DNA of 64,000 nucleotides, taken from NCBI GenBank assembly GCA_002943765.1, contig PQWQ01000001.1, positions 2,763,501 to 2,827,500 on the forward strand, read 5' to 3'. The position numbers were made by a program, and so were the translations under genes. A model generated the notes under the pieces. That model saw only the letters and a program-made list of their open reading frames with translations. It was not told the origin of the DNA and did no database searches. This document shows, piece by piece, positions 1 to 11,404 of the stretch. The first letter of the stretch is position 1; each line of letters starts with the position of its first letter. Source of the DNA: Psoroptes ovis. Lineage: Eukaryota; Arthropoda; Arachnida; Sarcoptiformes; Psoroptidae.

Positions 1-1875
1 ACATAATTTCATTTAATTTCGATTTTTCTACACTTTCTTGTTTCAAATTCTCCTTTTTGAAAAAATATTATCATTTAAATTGCATATAATCGCATTTGAA
101 TCTAATATTGAAAACGTATACATTTCAGATTTAATATAAATTCAATTTAATATTTGAAAAAATTCATTCCTCATTCCCTCATTTCATTTTATATTCTCAT
201 TGCTCACTGTATATGCTTTAGGAAACGAAAAATGGCAAAAAAAATTTAATTTATTAAAATGAAATTGAAAAATAATAATAATAACGACGATGATAATAAT
301 CATTTGGAAATATTTTGAGCAAAATTTATATGTTTCATTTCGAGAAATGGAGAATTTCAGGGTAAAAAATGTCCAAGACATGGACAGCAGAATATTTCGA
401 AATATTGCCTGCATAGCAAGCGACAAAAGCCAAGCACACAAAAACACAAATAAATTAAAAAATATTTTTTTTTTTTTTTTGGTTCGGAATAAAATACAAT
501 TTAATGTTTAGTAAAATTTAAATTCACATTCATATAAAGCATCCTTGGAAATGGCCATTTTTTGCTTAAAAGCCAAAAAGGGGACATTTTTGGGTGGCAG
601 GCATCTGCCCCACGCATACATAAGTTTTAAAAAGCCCAATTGACAAAGCTAAAAAACAATTGACAAAGATAAATGTCTGTTTGTTGGAACCAAAAAAGAA
701 AAAAACCGTAATTCGTTCATTATTTTAAATTTTAGATTTGAGATTATCAAACTCTTATTTGGGCACACATACACATATTATATAACTTGGTGACAACGTG
801 AAATGTTTGCCTGAAAAACACAAAGACACAGACATAAATACCAAAAGTATATACCCGACCATTTAATACAAAATATCTATCGATATGTTGTGTCAATGTG
901 TGTGTTGGCGTGTGTGTGTATTGAAATATTAATCATTGGACACCAGCACACACACATGCACAGAATAATACTAGGAATTTCTTTTTTTTTCTTATAAGAA
1001 TTTCTTTTTGAGAAATCGATGAAAATCACGAAAAAAAATTTTCTTCGCCGTTTCTTGTTTTTCTTCTTCTGCTCTAAAATCACTGAGAAATGAATTTCCA
1101 AAAAAGAAAAATAAAATACTTTGTCAATATATTTCTCTCTTTTATATAAATATGCGACTAGATTTTCTTATTATACTTTTCTTATTTGTAAGGAGAATAT
1201 ATGTGTAAAAACTTTGATATCAGAAACAGAAAAAAAATCTCATTTTTTTTCTCTTTAAAAACAAAACGACAAAATTTTTTTTTTGTTTCAATGAGAGATT
1301 AATGGTTTTCCGAATTCTGGAGAGTTGAAGAAAAACAAAAAGAATTTATACACCATAATTCTTTTTGGTATTCTTATTCTTCGTAAGCCCCTTTCGTAAG
1401 AATCGGCGATCGATAGATTTTCATTTTCTTTATCGAATCGAGAATGGAAATATTTTAGTTACGAGTTTGCATATTCGAGATAAAAATTAGTGTGCATTTG
1501 TTTTTGTTCTTTTTGTTTAAAACGATAGAATCAAAATTGACATGAATGTTTAGTGGAAATTGTACCAAATAATAATAATAATGATAATGATAATAAATAT
1601 TATCATTATTATAAACAATAAATAAATTTTTTTTCAAAAATATTGAAATAATAATAATAATAATGATCTTTAAAAAATATTGAAAGGAATGCGTGTTGTA
1701 TTATTGTATGCATTTATAATGTGCAGTGCACATGTTTATATCCATTACCCAAAGGATCTAAGGCTCTTTTGTTCGATAATTTGGCCTCTTGACCATCGAT
1801 ACGTTTACTTGGATTCAAATTTTTTCTTTCTAAATTCCAATCAAAATTTATTGTTTTTAATATGAAATATTTGGA
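1..1875. other. Non-coding AT-rich stretch
   Basis: No gene is visible. The stretch holds a T16 run (465-480), an 11-bp direct repeat at 638-648 and 658-668, GT/CA-rich patches near 890-955, and AAT/ATG simple repeats near 1570-1665. Short ORFs here are no longer than expected for DNA of this composition. Confidence 0.6.
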
Positions 1876-1945
1876 TGTCCAATAAGTTCTTGTCAATTTT
1901 CCATAAGCATTTCCATAGATTCAACAGGGACGAACTTATTGGACA
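1876..1945 (+). repeat. 70-bp palindromic element, copy 1
   Basis: The element starts with tgtccaataagttc and ends with its exact reverse complement, giving a perfect 14-bp terminal inverted repeat around a 42-bp core. Read on the minus strand it aligns without gaps over all 70 bases to the copy at 30139-30208 (about 15 mismatches counted by eye), and more distantly to 49246-49318. It has no coding capacity. The termini resemble those of mariner-type DNA transposons, so a very small MITE is the likeliest identity. I see no clear TA target duplication, so the superfamily is not proven. Confidence 0.6.
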
Positions 1946-4900
1946 ATACAATGTAATCATGTTTTTTTGGATTAAATTCACTTCCTATTGAATCATTGTA
2001 CATTTTATTGATTGTTTTTCTCAAATAAAATTTATTGAACAGTTTATTAATTTTAAATTGAAAAAAAGATAATAATAATGATGATAATGTTGAACGATTA
2101 TAAACGATATTTTACTATCGAAATTTCTAAAATAAGTTATCTCATTTCTATAAAAAGTATTTACTGTCAAAAACAAAAGCATGAACAACAGGTAGGATTA
2201 GATGATTCATAAAATATAGAGAACTGTGTTAATCAAAGAAAATAAATGCAAGAGCAATCAAGACTAAATAAACAGCAAAAAATCAATTCACAAAAAATTG
2301 ATAATCAAAAGATGTTCCATTAAAAAATAAAATAAAATAAAATAATGATAATAATTTTTCATTTATTAAAATGATAGCAATCAATGTACAGCCAATTTCA
2401 TAGATATAATAGACAAAATAGACATTCGACATATTCAGCAACAACAACATCCAAATAGATGAAAATATATGTCATTTGCATTTTAGTTATTGTTTTTTTA
2501 TTTATTCGATTTCAATAAATTTTTCTATTTCATTGGTAAAGAACAACAAAATAAAAGATTTTCTATTTTTGTTTTTAAAAAATATTCTGGAATTTTTCTA
2601 TATTCTGATATTGATGATAATAATATTCCAATGGCAAAACAACAAAAATGAAAGTAAAATAAAAATAAATAAATGAATGAATAAAATATTCAAAAATAAA
2701 AGTTTTTATTTTCATTTTTTTCGAGCTAAAACAATATTGTAATGAGATTTTTTTTACTCTATCTATTTATTTTTCTGGTATATCGTTCTACTGACAAGTA
2801 TTCATAAGATAAAATATATTGAACACACAAGAAAAATATTTATGTATATGATGGAATAAATTTTCAAGAGAATTGAATTTTTTGACAATCGAAAATCAAT
2901 TTGGTGATATATTCTGGTCTATCAGTGTATATGAGTTCTGCACACGATAAGCTTTACAAGGTTAGATTTCATCATTTTTTGTGGAACATAATTCAGTATT
3001 TAGATGCCGAATTCTTTGAAAAATTATTGTCATTATCATTATCTGAATGCAACACAATATGCATGCAGCACACACAGCAGCAGCAGCATTGGCAATTGCA
3101 AATTTAAAATATTTTTTTGATGGAAATTCTTGAATTGTTTTCTTAAATTGTTGTCGAAGAAGAAGAAAAAGAATTTTCATAGATTCTCATACACAAAAAT
3201 TCCTTAATGTTTTGCAATAATGTGTATGTTTAATATAAAAAATAATAATCGTAGACAATGAATCAATCAATCAAAATGGAGACGAAAAAAAAATTCTAAT
3301 CGGAATTTGAAAGGGGAAATTTTTCTTTAATCTAAAATGTTTTTAATATTATCAATAAATTCTTCGAATTGATTAAATATTCTTTGTTCATCCAAAATCA
3401 TTTAAGAAGATCAAGCACAAATGTTTGTCACGAAATGTTCAGAATGTTGGTTCATTGAAGAAAAAAATTTAAACAAATATTCATTGGATCGTTTCAACAA
3501 TTAAATTAATGATAATATAATGGGCAAGATTATGCTTAAGAAAACGAAAATATTAACGAATGCAGGAATTTTGGGGATTGAAAATCATTTTCCCAAAATT
3601 TGGCCGACCATTTTTCATTAGAACATATTCCATTATCCCATTCCAAAAATTCTAATTTTCAAAAAAATTCAACTAAAATTTCATTTTTTTCATCAATTTC
3701 ATTTTCATTTAAACACAATGTATACACACCTTTATGCATCTTACATGTGGTGTGGTATATAATATTACATGTATTAAATCGTGTATATGGGCCATTATTA
3801 GAAAGTAATACTGAACACACATACATTTATTCATACGTGAATATGAAGGAAATGGATTCAAAAAAATATGGGTAATAAACATTTGGTTTTTTCAATTTTT
3901 CTTTTTTCAAAGGAAAATTTCAAAAATAATATTTTCACTTTAATGGAATCTCAAGTGTTTGTATGCTAAAATATGAATAAATATTTATTATTCAATGAAT
4001 TTATTCAAATATACATGCAAGAAATATGAACATGAATTTATCCAAGGCACATATACACTCAAGAATAATGAGGAAAAATTCTTGTGTATTTTTTTTATTA
4101 TATTAAATAGTAAAAATTGAATATTTAAATTGATATCGAATGTCAGAAATATTAAATAAAATTTAAGATGAAATAAAATGGAATATTCTGACATTCACAT
4201 TATTATTATTATTGCTGTATTTTTCACTATATTTTACTTTAATTTACCATCATCATCGCCATCATCGTCTAATACATCTTTCATCGTCTTGCACCCTTGC
4301 ATATCTTTGCATTCCTAGACACACACTCACTCGCACATTCTAACCATCATCAATTACGATTACGATACGTGGCTAATGCTGTCGTCGCTGATGCTGCTGT
4401 TAATGTGTGAGCAAATAATAAAAAATAAATACCAAATTAAAAGGCCAACATCGACAACTACAGCAGAATAAAATGTGTAAAATAAAAAGTCAAGTCATTA
4501 ATGTTTGTTTTATTCATTTATTTATTTATTTTTTCATTTCTATTTTTTCTATTTTCAGGAATAATATGCATGCAAATACTACAATTCACAATCAAAAATA
4601 TACGAAGCAAAATTTTTTTTCTTAAATTCAATGCAAATACAGCCAGAAGAAACATCATCAAACATGCTTACACACACATACAGATATTGTGTTTGAATTG
4701 AAAATGGTTGAGAAAAAAAAATTTCAAGGCATTGATTTATTGTATTCAAGTTTTTTTCTTGATTTCATTTTAATAATAATAATAATACGATCGACAGCAA
4801 CAGCAGTAGCAGCTAAATCAGGAAAGTATGAAGCAGAATGTATAAGAGAATTTATTTTTCTAAAGAATTTTCTTTGAAAAATTAAAATTTTCTTTTTAAT

Positions 4901-5811
4901 TTTATTTACGAATAAAAAGAAGAAATAATGGAAATCAAATTTTCAACGGGTAAAAATGAAAATAAAATTGAAAAATTGTTTGAAAATCTGAGGAAAAAAA
5001 AGGAAAATTTCACGCAGAATACCAGCCTCTTCCCGAGGAATATTAACGAATAATGACAAGAATAATGGTACAATGAACAATATTAATGGTGTTGTATGGT
5101 GAATTCTTGAAGAAAATGAAAGGGTTTCAAGAATTGAATTTATAAAAAAAAATTGAATAATAATTCATCATTTTAAGGATTTCTACAGGATTTTTATTGA
5201 CAATAATGTTATTGCATTGTGAATGTAAATTAAATTTATTCAAAAAGAATGCGATTTAGAATTAAGAAAATAAATAAATAAATGAATAAAAACCACACAC
5301 ACATTCTTATACATTTACCATGCAAGAATTTTAATGGAAAAATTCTTAAAAATTCCTATTTTTTATTGAAAATCGTATGAATATTGGATTTAGTGTTATT
5401 ATTATAATTATGATCATTATTTTTTTTTTTTTTTGATTTTTACAATAGATTATTCGAAAATCAAAAAAAAAAAAAAAAAAAAAAAAAATTTGTAAACATA
5501 ACGAAAAAAATCAGCAACTAAAGCATCGATAACGACAAAAATAGCTAAAATAATAAGGCCAATGAACATTAAAGAAAATCGTGGAACTCCTAGATTTTTT
5601 TCCGACTGAAACTACAATTTGTTTTAACGGGTTATTTTTATCTCAGATTCATCTTTTGTAGATTTGATATTTTGTATATATTCGAACAAGTAATATCACA
5701 ATAAGGTGCGCATATCGTCAATGATAGAAAATAATACAAAATGAATGATGAATAAAAGTAATGAGTATTTTAAAACAATTTGAAAATAATAAAAATGATA
5801 ATAATAATAAT
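1946..5811. other. Non-coding AT-rich stretch
   Basis: No gene is visible. It holds an AAAAT repeat near 2320-2345, CAG-type repeats near 3065-3090, ATC repeats near 4245-4280, and an inverted poly-T/poly-A structure at 5420-5477. A less AT-rich patch lies at about 4240-4410 but has no convincing reading frame. Confidence 0.55.
5420..5477. repeat. Poly-T/poly-A inverted repeat
   Basis: T15 followed by GATTTT (5420-5440) is the exact reverse complement of AAAATC followed by A15 (5457-5477), with a 16-base loop. The A run continues to 5488 (26 A in all). A 21-bp perfect stem flanked by homopolymers could be two poly-A retrocopy tails in opposite orientation or slippage expansion. The sequence alone does not say which. 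Confidence 0.6.
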
Positions 5812-6093
5812 TGTGGTGAAACTTGAACAAAATGCAATTTAAGTGATACCCAAATGTCGTTTTATTTAGAATACGAAAAAAATACAAACAAATTTTATAC
5901 GAATAAACACAAATTTATGAGATATCAAAAACAAAACAAAAGAAAATACAAAAGGTTTTTCATTCAAAAGGCTTGAAAAAACTACTGAACAAATCTATTT
6001 TCATTTTCAAACACAAAAACAAAAAATCAACAAAAATCACAGTAAAAATGACTAAATGTCATTTTTCTTCACATTCATGGCTGTTTCGCCACA
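5812..6093 (-). repeat. BEL/Pao 3' LTR
   Basis: This is a 282-bp LTR, apparently identical to 11123-11404. In element orientation it starts TGTGGCGAAACAGCC and ends GTTTCACCACA. The Gag-Pol stop codon lies inside it (6075-6077), so the last five codons of the polyprotein are LTR-encoded. Confidence 0.95.
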
Positions 6094-9000
6094 TTCCCGC
6101 GGCCAAGATACACCAGCCCGTTTGCAGATCTAGTCATTATTTTTCCATCCATTTCTAATTTTAATTCACGAATAACACCGTCTGTTGATCTCTTAAAATC
6201 AATTATGGTGGCAGTTTGCCACTGTTTCCTTTTTTTAAATAATTCTGGTAACAACACTTTGTCACCAATTTCAAATTCAATGGGTTTTGACAAATTAAGG
6301 CGTCGTAATTCATCGAGGTATTGGGCTTGCCACAATTTTTTAAAACGTTTTCTTTTTTCTTGTAGAACCTGTGGCCATGCCTGATTCGTTTGCCCAAATG
6401 TATCAATAATTGTAGCGCCGAGTTTACGCCCGTACGCCAACTCATAGGGCGTTATGGCCCGTGAATCATCAACGATTAATGGCCGGCTGTTGATTGTTGC
6501 TTCTATCTGTAGAAACATTGATCGAGCGTCATCTAAGTTCTTGAACGATAAATCAAATGTTTGAAGACACCGCTTCACTATCCCAATCATCCGTTCGACG
6601 GAACCGTTTTCCCAAGGTGCATAAGGTGAAGAAAATGTCCATTTGATTGGTTCAATATCAGTTTTTTGATACGCGTTCAGATTTTCATATAACGTAATCA
6701 AATCTTTATGACATTTTTTGAAATTGGGTGCGTTGTCACTCTGGATGTGTGCCGGAACTCCAACTCTCGAAAATACATTGGTAAACGCGGTTTTGGTTGC
6801 GTCCGCACTCAGCGAACGTATCAACTCAATTACTACCATCCTTGACATGAGGCATGTTGCCAGTAATCCATAGAATTTTGAGCCATTTTTCAAGTACAAA
6901 GGACCGAATAAGTCAACGACAATGTTATAAAACGGGGGTACACTAAAATTGCACCTCTCTGGCGGCAAAGGACCCTTTGGTTGCATAACGATCGGTCTTT
7001 TCATTCGAATACAAATATCGCAATTATTTATGAATTTTCGAACCATTCTATCTAAATTCGTAATATAATAGGTTGCTTTGATGTGAGCGACGGTGGTTTT
7101 GATACCACCATGATGACATTTCGAATGGAAATATTCAATTAATGCGATCGCCAGATTGCTTGTGTTCGGGACAAAAATCGGTGAAAAACTCAAATCTCGA
7201 GTTTTTACTCGCAATATTCCATCGATGTTTTCCAAATTGAGCGATGATTTTTGCGGTTGAAAATCCAGCTGCGCAAATTTATGAATTATGTCCCAGCAAT
7301 CGATGGATGAGATTGGTTTTTGGACGATTCTTCTAACAAATTCAAACATTTCTTCAATGGTGTTTAAACAGCTGAATTCATCTAAAAAATTTGCGTATTC
7401 GAATGTTGATGAAGATACCGCGGATACTTTGTAAACATTTATTGTTTTGCTGTTCGTATCATTTATTTGCGATGAATCGAAATTTGTTTTGAATTTTTTC
7501 AAATACTGTTGTGTTGACACTATTCGGCTGTAAACATCGGCGGGATTGTCCTTGCCGGAGATATGACGAATTTCAATGTTGTTTTGATTCACTAATTTCA
7601 TAATTTTTAATAATATGGATGCGATACTTTTCTTCTGGGAATTCGGTGTGACTTTCAAACGATCGATGTTAATATGTGAGTCGGTATATGCGACTAATGG
7701 AAGATTCAATAAATTTTTAAGTTTGACCAATATTTTTATCAAATCGTATAGAGCAATGAGCTCTAATCTCACTATAGTGAAATCTTTCTTGTGCGGGGCT
7801 AATTTGGCTTTGCCACAAACGAAACGAAATTCATTATCATTATTTTGATATATAACATACCCGGTTGCGTTTATTGAAGCATCCGCAAACCCGTGTATTG
7901 TCCCGGTACGAAAAATGCGACGATCAATGCATTTCTGGAATAATAAATCATGATCTTTGATATGATTATTTACTTCTTTCAACACGTTGTCCGGGAGTAA
8001 AGCATCCCAGTCGTAATCAATGATATTTCTAAATTGTAGCCGAAGAAATAGCTTCCACGGATCGTATATTCCATATGGATCGAAGAATTTACCAATAGAC
8101 GAAAGCAAATCACGTTTGGTTTTGATCGGCGGCATACCGACTTGATTCACATATAATTTATCATTCAATTTGTTCCACATAATACCTAGAACCTTTGTTG
8201 ATTCGCTAAATTCTTCTTCAAACATGTCTTGAATAACTTGGCTGTTCGAATGCCCCTTTTGTAATCGAAATCCTGATTCATTAAAACAAACACTCGCTTT
8301 TTCGATGAGGGATTTCAAATTCTGTTCATCATCGTCTGCTATTACAATATCGTCCATGTATATGGACTTGGTCATTGTTTTCAAATTGTTTTCATTCAAT
8401 AATTTTTTAATCACGGCGTTGAGTATGGCCGGCGAGGAGATGAGTCCAAACGGCAGAACTCTCAGCTGATAAATACGAATCTTGTTCTCCTGGTCAATCC
8501 ACAAATAGCGTAAATATTTTTGATCGTCCTCGTGGATCAAAATCTGTAAAAACGCTTTAGCCAAATCAGCTGTCGCCGCGTACATACCATATCGAAATTG
8601 GATCAAATGATAGAATATTTCAAGATTTCTTGTTTCGCCCTTCCATAACGTGTCATTTAAAGACTGTTGTCCGAAGGAGGCGTTAAAAACCACCCGTAAT
8701 GGCGTTGTTTTTGAATCTCTATGCACCGGGTGGTGCGGTAAAAAGAATCCATCCTTTTCGAAGACTTCGATCGCTTGTTGGTCATCATAGTATTTCATCA
8801 ACTGCTTCTCGTAAATATGTCTTGAACCATTTTTGTCTAAAACATTTAATAATCTTCTTAAGTTTTTCAGTGCTGCATCATAATTGTTTTTTGGTCGAAC
8901 ATCATTAAGAAACGGTAATCTCGCAACATAACGACCAGTATCTATTCTTTCAATCATCAAATCATCATTTTCCATATCATCATCATCATTATCGTCTAAA

Positions 9001-11063
9001 ATTTCTTTCAAATTTTCTTCAAGCACTACCTTATCATTGCAATCCTTATCGTTGAACATCGCATTTATTGCACACCAATTTTTTGGTTTGAAACGTATGA
9101 CTCCAAATATCGTAATCTTCTTCAAATCTTCAATGCCGTTGATATAAAATTTTGCTAATAAATCGGTTCCAATAATAATTAAATCACTTTCATCCATTCT
9201 AGCCACTCGAATATCTAGTACAATCGATTTTTCATTGTTGCATATTTTCAAAGTCGTTACTTGATTACTTATCATATTCCCACCCATCGGCGAAAATGAA
9301 TAAATTGTCGATGCCTTTTCAACACTATCTTCACGAATCAATTCTTCACTAATGAATGACGAATCCGAACCATCGTCCATTAACACGTAGCACTTTTTCC
9401 CATTGCACGAACCAAAGATCATTGGGCGGCTTTCGTTTACACTTAAATTTTTTATTTGAAACACGTTCATTGGTTTGGCTATTTTTGATGAAGTACTTGC
9501 GATTAAACGTTGCTCAACCTTATCATCTGGGTCAGGTTCGATAAAGCATAGTTGTTCGACTATTTTCTCAATCAACTTTTGTTCGTCTACGATCCAATTC
9601 GATGCCATTGCTGCAGTCTTAAATGTTTGATTGTTACTGGTTTGACGTAAGTTGTTTAATAATTCTTTGGCTTTGGAAATTTCTATATCATCACAGTTGA
9701 TATTATCGTTCATTTCATTTTCAGGTCTTACTGTGATAGCTGACGTTTTGTATCGCTGGTGTTGCACAAAATTGTGCATTTCTGTTGCATGCGGATGATG
9801 GCAGATTTTACATTCGAAATGTTGTTTACAGTCTCTATATCGATGGTTTTTGCGAAGGCATTTAAAACACAATCGCTTATTCGCAATGGTAGAAGCCAAA
9901 GTCGAAAGATCAAATTTCTTAACACAATCGAATTGTTGTGGATGATTATTTTCACACAAGTCGCATGATTTGGTATTGATACTGGCTGTTTTGGAATTCA
10001 TATTTTTTGAATATCGAATATTGTAATTTGGTGGCCGATGATTGACGATGTTGCTATTAACGATGTTGGATGCTCTTTTGTATCTTCGCCTGATGTACTC
10101 AGCTGTCTGCTCTAAAGTAGAGCAATCTCCCAGGACATTACACTTTTCCGAATAATACAATTTGTTTGCGATCATTTCAATAAATTGGAATGATCCTTCA
10201 TAAAGCAAATGGTTCAAAGTTAGTTCAATATCGTCAACCAGTTCACGTAGTTTCTTCCAATTCTGTAAATCTAGCTCATATCTCACTGGCTCCAATTTGT
10301 TCAGGGACGCCTTTAATTCCAAAATTATTTTGTCTGCTTTATTATAATTTTCCTTTAATCTCGACCAAATTCCATTTAGACTAATATTGTGACCTATCCA
10401 TAGGTTCACCAATCTGTTAGGTTCTGCCGTCGTGGTCTTTTGTAACAATATTTTCTTTCGTTGTTCGGTAATATCATTATTCGATATGATTAAAGATTCC
10501 ATCGTTGTTTCATAGGAAGGCCACTGATAAAAGCTGCCATTGAATGTCGGCAGATTCTGGTTAAGGTTCATCATATCAATCGATTCCGCCAATCTGTTGA
10601 ATGCCATTAAGCTCATTTGTTGATCTGTCAAATTACGTTCCATCATAGCCGTTTCGTCGCTTGTATTATTACTGGTATTGGTAGCAGTAATATCGTTGAC
10701 ATTATCATCAGAATTACGGGTACTATTATGGATGGATGTATCATGGATGGGTGTATCATAGTTACTGGTGTTGTTAGTTTGACTCGGATTATTTGAATTA
10801 TTTTCCAACGATTCATTAGTTATAGATGAGATGTAATCCTTTATTTTAGTGGCATATAGTTCCACTTTCTCCAAATGATCGCTCGGTATGTCTTCTTCAT
10901 TATCACATTTCTCTACCAAGTAATTCGACGCTTCATCATGGAGGCGATCTAGTTCGTTCTTCAGCTCCTTCGCTTTATCAATATCAACTTTACCCTTCAC
11001 TGCTAGGGTTATCTTCATTCGACATTGTTTTAACTTTTTCTTCAAAATTTCTGGAAATTCCAT
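6075..11063 (-). CDS. BEL/Pao Gag-Pol polyprotein, intact
   Basis: A single 1662-residue frame with no stop. The ATG at 11061-11063 has G at -3 and +4. Gag: a helical N-terminus, an Asn/Thr-rich linker (about 88-135), a DUF1759-like capsid region (about 170-320), then zinc knuckles with Cys/His at 367-380, 399-412 (CX2CX4HX4C) and 418-430. Protease: MDDGS at 562-566 with IIIGTDLL near 629. Reverse transcriptase: D833 in TADLAKAF, LPFGLISSPA at 870-879, and YMDD at 902-905. RNase H: D1061, E1101, D1128, D1176. Integrase: H1313, H1317/1318, C1348, C1351, then D1384, D1443 and E1490 (E1485 is an alternative), followed by INSRPL and a C-terminal domain near 1600. Every catalytic motif I looked for is present, so the protein is plausibly active. 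It would copy element RNA in cytoplasmic particles and insert the cDNA in the nucleus. Confidence 0.96.
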   Translation of the reverse strand: MEFPEILKKKLKQCRMKITLAVKGKVDIDKAKELKNELDRLHDEASNYLVEKCDNEEDIPSDHLEKVELYATKIKDYISSITNESLENNSNNPSQTNNTSNYDTPIHDTSIHNSTRNSDDNVNDITATNTSNNTSDETAMMERNLTDQQMSLMAFNRLAESIDMMNLNQNLPTFNGSFYQWPSYETTMESLIISNNDITEQRKKILLQKTTTAEPNRLVNLWIGHNISLNGIWSRLKENYNKADKIILELKASLNKLEPVRYELDLQNWKKLRELVDDIELTLNHLLYEGSFQFIEMIANKLYYSEKCNVLGDCSTLEQTAEYIRRRYKRASNIVNSNIVNHRPPNYNIRYSKNMNSKTASINTKSCDLCENNHPQQFDCVKKFDLSTLASTIANKRLCFKCLRKNHRYRDCKQHFECKICHHPHATEMHNFVQHQRYKTSAITVRPENEMNDNINCDDIEISKAKELLNNLRQTSNNQTFKTAAMASNWIVDEQKLIEKIVEQLCFIEPDPDDKVEQRLIASTSSKIAKPMNVFQIKNLSVNESRPMIFGSCNGKKCYVLMDDGSDSSFISEELIREDSVEKASTIYSFSPMGGNMISNQVTTLKICNNEKSIVLDIRVARMDESDLIIIGTDLLAKFYINGIEDLKKITIFGVIRFKPKNWCAINAMFNDKDCNDKVVLEENLKEILDDNDDDDMENDDLMIERIDTGRYVARLPFLNDVRPKNNYDAALKNLRRLLNVLDKNGSRHIYEKQLMKYYDDQQAIEVFEKDGFFLPHHPVHRDSKTTPLRVVFNASFGQQSLNDTLWKGETRNLEIFYHLIQFRYGMYAATADLAKAFLQILIHEDDQKYLRYLWIDQENKIRIYQLRVLPFGLISSPAILNAVIKKLLNENNLKTMTKSIYMDDIVIADDDEQNLKSLIEKASVCFNESGFRLQKGHSNSQVIQDMFEEEFSESTKVLGIMWNKLNDKLYVNQVGMPPIKTKRDLLSSIGKFFDPYGIYDPWKLFLRLQFRNIIDYDWDALLPDNVLKEVNNHIKDHDLLFQKCIDRRIFRTGTIHGFADASINATGYVIYQNNDNEFRFVCGKAKLAPHKKDFTIVRLELIALYDLIKILVKLKNLLNLPLVAYTDSHINIDRLKVTPNSQKKSIASILLKIMKLVNQNNIEIRHISGKDNPADVYSRIVSTQQYLKKFKTNFDSSQINDTNSKTINVYKVSAVSSSTFEYANFLDEFSCLNTIEEMFEFVRRIVQKPISSIDCWDIIHKFAQLDFQPQKSSLNLENIDGILRVKTRDLSFSPIFVPNTSNLAIALIEYFHSKCHHGGIKTTVAHIKATYYITNLDRMVRKFINNCDICIRMKRPIVMQPKGPLPPERCNFSVPPFYNIVVDLFGPLYLKNGSKFYGLLATCLMSRMVVIELIRSLSADATKTAFTNVFSRVGVPAHIQSDNAPNFKKCHKDLITLYENLNAYQKTDIEPIKWTFSSPYAPWENGSVERMIGIVKRCLQTFDLSFKNLDDARSMFLQIEATINSRPLIVDDSRAITPYELAYGRKLGATIIDTFGQTNQAWPQVLQEKRKRFKKLWQAQYLDELRRLNLSKPIEFEIGDKVLLPELFKKRKQWQTATIIDFKRSTDGVIRELKLEMDGKIMTRSANGLVYLGRGNVAKQP
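6094..6100 (-). promoter_or_regulatory. Short polypurine tract of BEL element
   Basis: In element orientation the bases directly before the 3' LTR read GCGGGAA, a short purine run placed where plus-strand DNA synthesis would be primed. It lies inside the Gag-Pol coding frame. It is shorter than many polypurine tracts, so the assignment rests mainly on position. Confidence 0.5.
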
Positions 11064-11122
11064 GGCGAATTATATATTACTTAGCTTCAAAGATCGAATC
11101 CCAACAGTCAATTTTTAGTGTA

Positions 11123-11404
11123 TGTGGTGAAACTTGAACAAAATGCAATTTAAGTGATACCCAAATGTCGTTTTATTTAGAATACGAAAAAAATACAAAC
11201 AAATTTTATACGAATAAACACAAATTTATGAGATATCAAAAACAAAACAAAAGAAAATACAAAAGGTTTTTCATTCAAAAGGCTTGAAAAAACTACTGAA
11301 CAAATCTATTTTCATTTTCAAACACAAAAACAAAAAATCAACAAAAATCACAGTAAAAATGACTAAATGTCATTTTTCTTCACATTCATGGCTGTTTCGC
11401 CACA
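11123..11404 (-). repeat. BEL/Pao 5' LTR with promoter signals
   Basis: 282 bp, apparently identical to the 3' LTR. In element (minus) orientation it carries a TATA-like GTATAAAA (plus strand about 11204-11211) and an AATAAA signal (plus strand 11172-11177). That order fits a U3-R-U5 layout. The leader between this LTR and the ATG is only about 59 nt, and I could not identify a standard tRNA primer site abutting the LTR. Confidence 0.94.

Larger units (their letters stand above)
5812..11404 (-). mobile_element. Complete BEL/Pao LTR retrotransposon
   Basis: A 5593-bp element in minus orientation: 5' LTR 11123-11404, a short leader of about 59 nt, one Gag-Pol ORF, and 3' LTR 5812-6093. Reading the two 282-bp LTRs side by side I find no difference, which implies recent insertion. 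The LTRs begin TG and end CA, with terminal inverted repeat TGTGG.GAAAC. The bases aataat flank both ends (5806-5811 and 11405-11410), consistent with a 6-bp target duplication, although the site is itself an AAT repeat and the match could be partly chance. Protease, reverse transcriptase, RNase H and integrase occur in the order typical of BEL/Pao and Ty3 elements. No env frame is present. Confidence 0.96.

Noticed and set aside
3065..3090. CAG/CAA-rich repeats as a possible CRISPR or functional array
   Set aside because: They are ordinary trinucleotide repeats without spacers.
6203..10384. Other ORFs inside the BEL element
   Set aside because: They are shadow frames of the single Gag-Pol ORF and show no domain features.
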